In this document: in pieces, positions 1 to 5,662 of the stretch
Numbering within the stretch: the first letter of the stretch is position 1
How the letters are laid out: the number at the start of each line of letters is the position of its first letter
Assembly: GCA_937928665.1 (NCBI GenBank)
Contig: CALFVM010000199.1
Location: forward strand, 1 to 6,032
Source of the DNA: an uncultured Candidatus Methylacidiphilales bacterium
GTDB taxonomy: Bacteria > Verrucomicrobiota > Verrucomicrobiia > Methylacidiphilales > CALFVM01
Length of the DNA: 6,032 nt
Reading direction: 5' to 3'
Notes under the pieces: generated by a model
Databases searched by the model: none
Seen by the model: the letters and a program-made list of their open reading frames with translations, nothing else
What the model was told of the DNA's origin: nothing
Made by a program: the position numbers and the translations under genes

Positions 1-366
1 GGTGAGCAGTTCCCGGGCCGGTTCTCCGTCGATCAACCCCGGTTGAACAAGGTTGACGCAGACCAGGCCGATCAAGACCGCCGCCAGGCAAGTTCCGAGA
101 TAAAAACCGACTGTTTTTAATCCAAGCCGCGCGAAGGCCGATCCTCCCTTCATGGACGCGAGTCCGCTGGCCACCGCAGCGAAGACCAGCGGCACGGTGA
201 TCATTTTTAGCGCGTTGAGGAAAAGGTCCCCGACGTAGTCGAAAGCGGTCGTCCAACGCACCCCGAACACCGAACCCTCCGGTCCCACCCAGGCTCCGAA
301 CGGGATTGCCAATACCAGTGCGAGCAGGATTTGGGCAGGTAACGAGAGGCGCAACAACCGGTTCAT
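1..366 (-). CDS. Dicarboxylate/amino acid:cation symporter (DAACS family), N-terminal part, truncated at window edge
   Basis: The first 122 residues of an inner-membrane secondary transporter are visible; the rest lies beyond the left edge. The family (GltP/DctA/SdcS-like) couples uptake of C4-dicarboxylates, glutamate or aspartate to Na+ or H+. A hydrophobic segment spans about residues 9-28. The family signature DLFLNALKMITVPLVFAAV (47-65) follows, matching the 'GDLFLRLLKMIIVPLVF' region of transmembrane segment 2. A third hydrophobic segment spans about 86-107. The ATG at 366-364 fits the family N-terminus, and the frame is open to base 1. Only a weak GGCGGG lies just upstream, not a proper Shine-Dalgarno. 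The gene starts 82 bases after the phosphate cotransporter stop, so it may be an extra operon member or have its own promoter. The substrate-binding C-terminal half is outside the window, so substrate cannot be called. Confidence 0.88.
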   Translation of the reverse strand, partial: MNRLLRLSLPAQILLALVLAIPFGAWVGPEGSVFGVRWTTAFDYVGDLFLNALKMITVPLVFAAVASGLASMKGGSAFARLGLKTVGFYLGTCLAAVLIGLVCVNLVQPGLIDGEPARELLT

Positions 367-448
367 GCCCGCCAGTCAACACCCGATCAGTCCCTCACGA
401 AACCTTAAAACGACGGGATCAGGTGTGTCTGGCCAGGGACAGGGATTG
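367..448 (-). other. 82-base intergenic gap with no clear terminator or promoter
   Basis: This gap separates the phosphate cotransporter stop from the symporter start. I see no GC-rich hairpin followed by a T run on the transcribed strand, and no convincing -35/-10 pair. The only palindrome is a short CTGGCCAG (429-436), too tight to form a hairpin. Read-through from the upstream operon into the symporter gene is therefore possible but not shown. Confidence 0.4.
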
Positions 449-2089
449 TCACGTTGAGGGTGGAGCGGGTAGACTCGCCGCCAGCCGCTCCTGACCTGCC
501 CGAGCGTCCTGAACCGCGTGATGCCCCAGATGCCGGGTGATGCGCCACAGGTGGTAGCCAATCTGGTCAATCCAGCGAAGGGCGTCGAGATCGCGCAGGG
601 AATCTTCCGCAGAAAGTTCACCCCGGGCGGTGGCTTCGAGCAGTGCGCTCCGACCCGCCTTCCGCCAGGCGGCCAGATCGCGGGAGGCGGCGGCAAAATC
701 GGGGGTAGGCGCGGCATCGTCTTCCCTCCGGGTGCCGGCAGCACGACTCAGGAGTAACACGGCCGCATCGAGCAATTGGGCGGTTTGCGCGGCGCGATCG
801 GCCAAGAGGGGTAGGGAAACCATGCGGTGATTCTGCCGGGCCGCCGGGAGGAGCCGGACGAGATGGTCAAGGGCGTGGAGGGAATCGAGCCGGAGGTCAA
901 GCCCCTCCTCCTGGTGTTCCACCTTGGGAATCTCGCTGAGGAACTCCCGGGCCTGGTCGAGGGCGGTCTCGATTTGATTGAGGCGTGTTTCCTCGGCCCG
1001 GTCGGGGGGCTGCTGGCGAAGGCGATTGGCCAGAATCTGGAAGAGACCGGTGGCGCAGTTTCGCAGGCAATTGCGCAAGGCCTCCATGGCGACGGGCGGA
1101 ACGGAGAGGAGGGAGCGATCGAGGCTCCGGGTGAGAGCCGGACCGTGTTCAGGGCGGAGGCGTTCGATCCAACGCCCGAACGGGCCGAGGAAGGGGAAAG
1201 CAAGACCGACCCCGACCGCGATAAAGAGCGTGTGGAAGGCGGCAAGGCTAACCGCACCGGGTTGGAGGTCGAGGTGCGTATTGGCCCAGGCAATGATGCT
1301 GAGGAAGAGCGGAAGGAGCACCAGGGCGACCAGGCCAGTGAAGAGATTGAAAAGAATATGGGCCAATGCGGTGCGCTGGGCGACGACGGTGGCACCAATG
1401 GCCGCAAGAGCAGCGGTGACAGTGGTGCCGATCGCGGCACCGATAACGACGGAGGCGGCCTGTTCGAAGCTGATGGTGCCGGCGTGGAGGGCAGTGAGCG
1501 TGGTGGCCACGGCTGCGCTGGAGGATTGCATGAGAACGGTGAGGACAATGCCCACCGTCATCATCAGGGCGTGGCCGAGGAACCCGGTTGACGGGAGGGC
1601 AGCCAGATCGATGTGATCGTTGAGACCCCCCATGCCCTGCTGGAGTTGGTCGATGCCTATGAAGATGAGACCGAATCCGGCCAGGGCGAGTCCGAGAGCT
1701 GCCCAGCGTCCGCGGCCGAGGAGGTGGAGGAAGGCACCCGTGCCGATGACGGGCAGGGCGAGGGCACTGATGCTGACTTTGAGACCAAACACTGAGACCA
1801 GCCACCCGGTGCTGGTGGTCCCGAGGCTGGCACCGAGGACAATGCCGATCGATTGGGTAAAGGAGAGCAGCCCCGCACTGACAAAACCAATGGTGGCCAC
1901 CGTGGTTGCGCTAGAGGACTGAACCAGGGCGGTGGCGCACAGGCCAGATAGAAACGCGGTCACCGGGCGGCCGGTGAAACGGATCAGAGCAGCACGAAGG
2001 GAATCTCCGGCGAAAGATTTGAGTCCGTCGGTCAGGAGGGCCATGCCGAGAAGGAACAACCCGACGCCGCCGAACAGGGAAAGGAGCAT
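449..2089 (-). CDS. Na/Pi cotransporter family protein with C-terminal PhoU-like domain
   Basis: This 546-residue membrane protein belongs to the Na/Pi-cotransporter II family (NptA/YjbB-like), which moves inorganic phosphate with Na+ across the inner membrane. Both family repeats are visible. The first has QSSSATT at 57-63 and GASLGTT at 86-92; the second has QSSSAAVATT at 188-197 and GAAIGTT at 217-223. Hydrophobic segments fill about residues 1-305. A soluble, charged, helical tail (about 330-540) resembles the PhoU-like domain that bacterial members often carry; I infer this from layout and composition, not from a motif. Length is normal for the two-part form. The ATG at 2089-2087 begins one base after the acetyltransferase stop (TGA-C-ATG) and has no Shine-Dalgarno, which suggests translational coupling. 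It is the last gene of the four-gene operon. Direction (uptake or export) and true substrate are not certain. Confidence 0.93.
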   Translation of the reverse strand: MLLSLFGGVGLFLLGMALLTDGLKSFAGDSLRAALIRFTGRPVTAFLSGLCATALVQSSSATTVATIGFVSAGLLSFTQSIGIVLGASLGTTSTGWLVSVFGLKVSISALALPVIGTGAFLHLLGRGRWAALGLALAGFGLIFIGIDQLQQGMGGLNDHIDLAALPSTGFLGHALMMTVGIVLTVLMQSSSAAVATTLTALHAGTISFEQAASVVIGAAIGTTVTAALAAIGATVVAQRTALAHILFNLFTGLVALVLLPLFLSIIAWANTHLDLQPGAVSLAAFHTLFIAVGVGLAFPFLGPFGRWIERLRPEHGPALTRSLDRSLLSVPPVAMEALRNCLRNCATGLFQILANRLRQQPPDRAEETRLNQIETALDQAREFLSEIPKVEHQEEGLDLRLDSLHALDHLVRLLPAARQNHRMVSLPLLADRAAQTAQLLDAAVLLLSRAAGTRREDDAAPTPDFAAASRDLAAWRKAGRSALLEATARGELSAEDSLRDLDALRWIDQIGYHLWRITRHLGHHAVQDARAGQERLAASLPAPPST

Positions 2090-2090
2090 G

Positions 2091-2603
2091 TCAGTTTAAA
2101 AGTTTGGCAAACAGCAGTTCATCACGGAAACGTCCGGCGATGAAGCGGGACTCTTGCTTGAGTCCTTCGACAATGAACCCGCATTTTTCGTAGAGATGAC
2201 GGGCGGGATCATTATCCACCAGAGTGGTAAGTTCAAGACGGTGGAGACCGACATGGCGGGCCCAGCGTTCGAGATCGTGGAGGAGGCGGGTGGCGACGCC
2301 CTGCCGTCGAAAGTCGAGGCCGACTTCAATGATGAGAACAGCGTTGAGTTGGTCAACGGCATACTCGCCTCCCAAGGCCGACGCGTAACCCATAAGCCGT
2401 CCGTCGGGTGCTTCAGCGACCAATAGGGCCCGGTTGCGGGCCGCACGGTACCATTCGATCTGGGCCAGTTGCTCTTCGGGGGAGTGCAGCTCTTCGTCCG
2501 GGAGAATGAGGGGCCATTCGCGCGTGGCCGAGATGCTGCGAACGAGGTGGAACAAAGCGGTGGCGTCTTCAGGTCGGGCGGCGCGGACGCGGAAACCGTT
2601 CAT
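2091..2603 (-). CDS. GNAT family N-acetyltransferase
   Basis: This 170-residue cytoplasmic enzyme is predicted to transfer an acetyl group from acetyl-CoA to an amine. The protein is a single GNAT domain. The N-terminal strand VRAARPEDATALFHL (6-20) is the usual 'R-x-A-x-x-x-D' opening. Motif A, which binds the acetyl-CoA pyrophosphate, is VGLDFRRQGVATRLL (94-108) with the R-x-x-G-x-A core at R99, G102 and A104. Motif B is NDPARHLYEKCGF (131-143), with N131, Y138 and the G-F pair. The C-terminus (G157, R158, D161, E162) resembles the YhhY/RimJ-like 'G-x-x-x-D-x-x-x-M' ending. The ATG overlaps the stop of the NlpC/P60-like gene by four bases (ATGA), which supports this start and translational coupling. 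The acceptor (amino acid, peptide, polyamine or antibiotic) cannot be told from sequence. Confidence 0.92.
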   Translation of the reverse strand: MNGFRVRAARPEDATALFHLVRSISATREWPLILPDEELHSPEEQLAQIEWYRAARNRALLVAEAPDGRLMGYASALGGEYAVDQLNAVLIIEVGLDFRRQGVATRLLHDLERWARHVGLHRLELTTLVDNDPARHLYEKCGFIVEGLKQESRFIAGRFRDELLFAKLLN

Positions 2604-3202
2604 CCCGGTCGGCCGAAGGCGACAAAACGCCCGTCTTGAGGGCCTCGAACCCCACCCATTGGCTTGCGTGGGTCAAAGATGTACACGTCGGGCCCGCCGC
2701 GGGTGCCGGAGAGTTCGCCCTGGCTGCGGGAGTTGGCACCAAACATTTTGTGAACACCGTTAGCCGTGCGGCCCAGGTAGATCATGACGTGGGTGATGGG
2801 GGGTGACCGCTTGGTGTTGTAGGTCCACTCCCAAAACAAAAGATCCCCCGAACGGAGCATGCCGAAAAGGCGTTCAAGATCAACGGAACCGTCCCTTTGC
2901 CTGGGTGCCGGTGTGATCCGGCCCTGTTCCAGCAGGGCGACGTATTGGTCGGAAGCGGTCCGGGGCAGTTCCTTGCCCAAAGCAGATTTATAGACCCATC
3001 GTGCGGTGTTGGAACAGTCCATGATCCAGGGGCGCGCCTCTCCGGGTGGGTTCCACCGAGCACTGTAGCGCAAGCCGCGCCGGGCGATGTCTTGGGAAGT
3101 TCGCACCAGGCTTTGGTGCTGCTCAGGCGTGAGCTGGGCCGGACTCCCCAGCGGGAAACAAACCAGGGAAAAGAAGGCGGCAAGGCAGAGGATCAATCGC
3201 AT
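2600..3202 (-). CDS. Secreted NlpC/P60-like cysteine peptidase (C40 type)
   Basis: This 200-residue protein is probably exported and probably cuts or remodels peptidoglycan stem peptides. Residues 1-22 look like a signal peptide: R2, a hydrophobic stretch 3-18, then a likely signal peptidase I site after S-P-A (20-22). C15 is not in a lipobox. The NlpC/P60 pattern follows: MDCSNTARWVYK with likely nucleophile C63, LRSGDLLFWE (116-125), and ITHVMIYLGR (136-145) with H138. A third polar residue, probably H151 in GVHKMFGANS, is spaced as in the family. There is no SH3 or LysM targeting domain. Between the GD motif and H138 lies a slightly long loop, WTYNTKRSPP (126-135). The start overlaps the cupin stop by ten bases and has no Shine-Dalgarno. 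The family call is good; the catalytic assignments are inferred from spacing. Some members act as amidases or transferases instead. Confidence 0.85.
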   Translation of the reverse strand: MRLILCLAAFFSLVCFPLGSPAQLTPEQHQSLVRTSQDIARRGLRYSARWNPPGEARPWIMDCSNTARWVYKSALGKELPRTASDQYVALLEQGRITPAPRQRDGSVDLERLFGMLRSGDLLFWEWTYNTKRSPPITHVMIYLGRTANGVHKMFGANSRSQGELSGTRGGPDVYIFDPRKPMGGVRGPQDGRFVAFGRPG

Positions 3203-3555
3203 AAAATCGTGTCGGCATGTTCATAAGCCGGGACGCAACAGCAGAGCAGGACCAGCGAACCCAGCCCGGTGTTGGTGAGCTGGTGTTTGGTGCCAGGCGG
3301 GATCGCGATGCAGTCCCCGCGTCCGACGGTCCGGCTCTCCCCACTCAGTTCCATCGTGCCTTCGCCCTCAAGCAGGTAGTAGATTTCCTCGGTCCGGGGA
3401 TGATAATGCCGTGTCGTGGACTGGCCGGGAGCCAGGCGGGCTTCCGCCAGGCTTTGCCGTTGGACGGGGGAGTTCCGGTAGGCCATCAGCTCCCGAATCT
3501 CGGATCCGTCCGCAGTGATGAATGGCTCGACCGCGTCCCGTTGAATGCACGTCAT
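3193..3555 (-). CDS. Small single-domain cupin protein
   Basis: This 120-residue protein is a monocupin with both conserved motifs complete. Motif 1, G-x5-H-x-H-x4-E-x6-G, uses G44, H50, H52, E57 and G64. Motif 2, G-x5-P-x-G-x2-H-x3-N, uses G80, P86, G88, H91 and N95. H50, H52, E57 and H91 are the expected metal ligands. The tail LCCCVPAYEHADT (104-116) matches the 'C-x-C-x-P-P-Y-x-x-x-D-T' ending of a common group of small phosphomannose isomerase-like cupins whose reactions are mostly unknown. Three cysteines in a row (105-107) are a little unusual. It is the first gene of the four-gene operon. A -10 box ends nine bases before the ATG and there is no Shine-Dalgarno, so the mRNA may be leaderless. 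It may bind or isomerise a small sugar-like or organic acid ligand, but no substrate can be named. Confidence 0.92.
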   Translation of the reverse strand: MTCIQRDAVEPFITADGSEIRELMAYRNSPVQRQSLAEARLAPGQSTTRHYHPRTEEIYYLLEGEGTMELSGESRTVGRGDCIAIPPGTKHQLTNTGLGSLVLLCCCVPAYEHADTILCD

Positions 3556-3645
3556 TGTTATTGATTATGTTTTCCCGCACCCGCCGATTTCAAGTGGAAA
3601 TGACCGGAAAGGTCGGGCCAAACAGGCAGGTGTTAGAACCTCTGC
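3556..3645 (-). other. 90-base gap between the acetyltransferase stop and the cupin start
   Basis: Besides the promoter at its cupin-proximal end, the gap holds one weak inverted repeat (GACC at 3602-3605, GGTC at 3611-3614, five-base loop). It has no following T run. It is too weak to call a terminator, so whether transcription of the lpdA pair stops here is open. Confidence 0.4.
3564..3593 (-). promoter_or_regulatory. Sigma-70-like promoter of the cupin operon, likely giving a leaderless or near-leaderless transcript
   Basis: On the minus strand TTGAAA (3593-3588; 5 of 6 match to TTGACA) and CATAAT (3569-3564; 5 of 6 match to TATAAT) are separated by 18 bases. Only eight bases (CAATAACA) lie between the -10 box and the cupin ATG at 3555, so transcription would begin within a base or two of the start codon. 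No ribosome binding site is present. This is the best promoter match I saw in the window. Confidence 0.55.
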
Positions 3646-4194
3646 TCAATCGATTGGAGAATGGGCGGCGGGGTTTCCTTTGGCTAGGTGGCCGGAGGGG
3701 ATGGAACGGGTGACAACGGCACCGGCGGCAATGACAGAGCGCGGCCCGATTTCGACGCCGGGGCCAATGAAGGCACAAGCGGCAATCCAGGAGCCGGTAT
3801 GAATATGGATGGGCTTGGTGATGAGGTCGAAGGTTGGACTGCGGTAATCATGGGAGCCGGTGCAGAGAACGGCTCGTTGGGAGACGCAGCAGCTGTCGCC
3901 AATGTCGACAGGGGCGAGGTTGAGGATGAGGCAATCCTCACCGAACCAGACGTCGTCACCGACGCGGAGCCGCCAAGGGAAGTGGATGTTGACTCCGGCG
4001 CGGACCACGACGCGGTGTCCGATCTGCGCGCCGAATAGGCGGAGCCAGAAGACGCGAAGACCGGAGGGTGCATGCCAGAGGGGCTGGAAGAAGAGGCCCT
4101 GGACAAGCCTCCAGAGACCTTCTTTCCAGAGGGGAGCACCGCGGTCGAACGCCCGGTTGTCGTAGCGGGAAAGGTCGATGGGGGAGCCGTTCAA
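3646..4194 (-). CDS. WcaF-like hexapeptide-repeat O-acetyltransferase, TTG start
   Basis: This 182-residue left-handed beta-helix acetyltransferase resembles the WcaF family, which adds acetyl groups to sugars of exopolysaccharides such as colanic acid. The N-terminal YDNRAFDRGAPLWKEGLW (11-28) is the family opening. It is followed by LRLFGAQIGHRVVVRAGV (51-68), FPWRLRVGDDVWFGE (72-86) and NLAPVDIG (92-99). The active-site region is SQRAVLCTGSHDY (105-117), with likely catalytic H115. Isoleucine/valine-rich hexapeptide repeats run from about 136 to 164, before a K-G-N-P-A end (172-176). The conserved opening needs a start near 4194. No ATG or GTG is available there, and TTG overlaps the lpdA stop by four bases (TTGA), so a TTG start coupled to lpdA is the best choice. 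No polysaccharide genes are beside it, so its acceptor is unknown; a serine or maltose acetyltransferase role is less likely. Confidence 0.88.
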   Translation of the reverse strand: MNGSPIDLSRYDNRAFDRGAPLWKEGLWRLVQGLFFQPLWHAPSGLRVFWLRLFGAQIGHRVVVRAGVNIHFPWRLRVGDDVWFGEDCLILNLAPVDIGDSCCVSQRAVLCTGSHDYRSPTFDLITKPIHIHTGSWIAACAFIGPGVEIGPRSVIAAGAVVTRSIPSGHLAKGNPAAHSPID

Positions 4195-5576
4195 ATGTGG
4201 ATGGCTTCGCCTTTGGAGGCGAGGGTGGCCTCGGCAATCATCTCGGCCAGCGTGGGGTGGGCGTGGATGGTGGCCAGGATTTCGTCGATAGTGGCTTCGA
4301 GGGTCATAGCAACGGTTAGTTCGGCGATGAGTTCGGTGGCTTCGGAGCCGACGATGTGGGCACCGAGGATTTCGCCGTGGGGTTCGCCGGTGAGGATCTT
4401 GACGAAGCCTTCGGGTTCACCAGCGGCGACGGCGCGGCCGCTGGCGCGGTAGGGAAATTTGCCGACTTTGAACTTCAGCCCTTTTTCTTTGGCTTTGGCT
4501 TCGGTGAGGCCGACGGAGGCCACCTGGGGCTGGCAGTAGGTGCAGCCGGGGAAGACGGTGACTTTTTTCGGTTTCTTGCCTTTGAGGAACATGCCTTCGA
4601 CGGCTTCGATGGCCTCGTGGGAGGCGACGTGGGCAAGCCAGGGCGGGCCGATGATATCGCCGGCGGCGTAGATGCCGGGAACGGAGGTTTCGTAGGCGTC
4701 GGAGGTTTTGACGTAACCGCGGTCGAGTTCGAGTTTGAGGCCGTCGCCGAGGACCCCGTCGAGGTTGGCCTGGACGCCGATGGAGACCAGCAGGGTAGAG
4801 GCTTCGAGCGTGCGGGATTGTTTACCGGAAACGGTGACTTTTACGGAGTCAGGACCGACTTCGACTTGATCGGCTTTGGTCTCGGTGAGGACTTCGATGC
4901 CGGCCTTGGTGAAGGAGCGGGCAACGGTTTCGGAGACTTCGTGGTCCTCAATGGGGAGGATGCGTGGGAGCATCTCGATCAGGGTGACTTGGGTGCCGAA
5001 AGCGTTGTAGAAGTAAGCGAACTCGACGCCAATGGCACCGGCTCCGAGGATGATGACGGATTTAGGCTGATCGGTCAGGGCGAGGGCCTCGCGGCTGGTG
5101 AGCACGCGTTTCCCATCGACGGGAACATTAGGAAGGGGGCGGGGGACGGCACCGGTGGCGAGGAGGATTTTGGTGGCTTTGATTTTCTCGTGTGTGCCGT
5201 CGTCGCGAGTGATGTCGATGGACTTGTCCTTGTTGATGACGGCGCGACCCACAATGTAATCGACCTTTTTGTTTTTGAAGAGGAACTCGATGCCCTTGGC
5301 CATCTTGTTGGCAACATCGCGGCTGCGGTCGATGACTTTTTTGAAGTCGAAGGAGATGTCCTTGGCGGAGAGGCCGAATTCTTCGGCCCGCTGGAGGGTG
5401 TGATAGGATTCAGCACTGCGGATGAGTGCTTTGGTGGGGATGCAGCCCCAGTTGAGGCAGGTGCCGCCCGCGCGTTCTTTGTCGATGACAAGAACTTTCT
5501 TACCGAGTTGGGAGGCGCGAATGGCACCGACGTAACCGGCGGGCCCTCCTCCGAGAACAACTAAATCATAGTCCAT
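4191..5576 (-). CDS. lpdA: Dihydrolipoyl dehydrogenase (E3 of 2-oxoacid dehydrogenase and glycine cleavage complexes)
   Basis: This 461-residue cytoplasmic flavoprotein reoxidises dihydrolipoamide on E2 or GcvH with NAD+. FAD binds at GGGPAG (9-14), with the acidic residue ending the next strand (D32). The redox-active disulfide is GGTCLNWGCIPTKA (37-50), with C40 and C45. NAD binds at GAGAIGVEFAYFY (178-190), and the second FAD motif is GIYAAGDI (301-308). The C-terminal base pair is in HAHPTLAEM (438-446), with H440 and E445. Length is standard. The segment FPGCTYCQPQVASVGLTE (342-359) has a C-x-x-C (C345, C348) where many homologues have 'VVYTHPEVASVG'. The ATG at 5576-5574 has no Shine-Dalgarno. 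No E1 or E2 gene lies beside it, so it probably serves several complexes as a shared E3. The WcaF-like gene follows with a four-base overlap. Mercuric or glutathione reductase is ruled out by the H-x-H-P-T ending and lack of their extra motifs. Confidence 0.97.
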   Translation of the reverse strand: MDYDLVVLGGGPAGYVGAIRASQLGKKVLVIDKERAGGTCLNWGCIPTKALIRSAESYHTLQRAEEFGLSAKDISFDFKKVIDRSRDVANKMAKGIEFLFKNKKVDYIVGRAVINKDKSIDITRDDGTHEKIKATKILLATGAVPRPLPNVPVDGKRVLTSREALALTDQPKSVIILGAGAIGVEFAYFYNAFGTQVTLIEMLPRILPIEDHEVSETVARSFTKAGIEVLTETKADQVEVGPDSVKVTVSGKQSRTLEASTLLVSIGVQANLDGVLGDGLKLELDRGYVKTSDAYETSVPGIYAAGDIIGPPWLAHVASHEAIEAVEGMFLKGKKPKKVTVFPGCTYCQPQVASVGLTEAKAKEKGLKFKVGKFPYRASGRAVAAGEPEGFVKILTGEPHGEILGAHIVGSEATELIAELTVAMTLEATIDEILATIHAHPTLAEMIAEATLASKGEAIHI

Positions 5577-5593
5577 AGGGTTTGGGGGAATTC

Positions 5594-5611
5594 GATGGGG
5601 AATATCCCATC
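5594..5611. promoter_or_regulatory. Inverted repeat upstream of lpdA
   Basis: GATGGG (5594-5599) and CCCATC (5606-5611) form a perfect six-base inverted repeat around a six-base spacer. It lies 17 bases before the lpdA start. It could be an operator or a short 5' UTR hairpin. It is not followed by a T run on the sense strand, so it is not a terminator. Confidence 0.4.
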
Positions 5612-5629
5612 AGGTGAGTGGCGGCACAA
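5601..5629 (-). promoter_or_regulatory. Weak candidate promoter for lpdA
   Basis: On the minus strand TTGTGC (5629-5624) and GATATT (5606-5601) are 17 bases apart. Each matches the sigma-70 consensus at only about 4 of 6 positions. The -10 box sits inside the inverted repeat, so a protein bound there would block it. The predicted start near 5594 would leave a leader of about 18 bases with no Shine-Dalgarno. The match is weak and could be chance. Confidence 0.28.
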
Positions 5630-5662
5630 GCGGGGAATTCTGTTTTGAGAGGGGCTGGGGGT

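Larger units (their letters stand above)
5577..5662 (-). other. 86-base gap between the lycopene cyclase stop and lpdA
   Basis: Besides the inverted repeat and weak promoter candidate, the gap carries two direct copies of GGGGAATTC, at 5585-5593 and 5632-5640, 47 bases apart. I see no strong terminator after the cyclase gene. Confidence 0.4.

Noticed and set aside
429..436. Palindrome CTGGCCAG as a terminator after the phosphate cotransporter gene
   Set aside because: No room for a loop and no following T run; palindromes of this size are expected by chance in GC-rich DNA.
748..1548. 266-codon minus-strand frame inside the phosphate cotransporter
   Set aside because: Ser/Pro/Arg-rich out-of-frame shadow of the real gene on the same strand.
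827..1591. 254-codon open frame on the plus strand opposite the phosphate cotransporter
   Set aside because: Glu/Gly-rich, low-complexity product without motifs, antisense to a clear membrane transporter with both QSSS repeats.
3602..3614. Short hairpin as a terminator after the WcaF-like gene
   Set aside because: Stem of only four pairs with a five-base loop and no T run on the transcribed strand.
4356..5564. Long 402-codon open frame on the plus strand opposite lpdA
   Set aside because: Its product is a Gly/Asp/Phe-rich string with no domain, lying wholly antisense to a gene with every catalytic motif. It is a by-product of GC-biased codon use.
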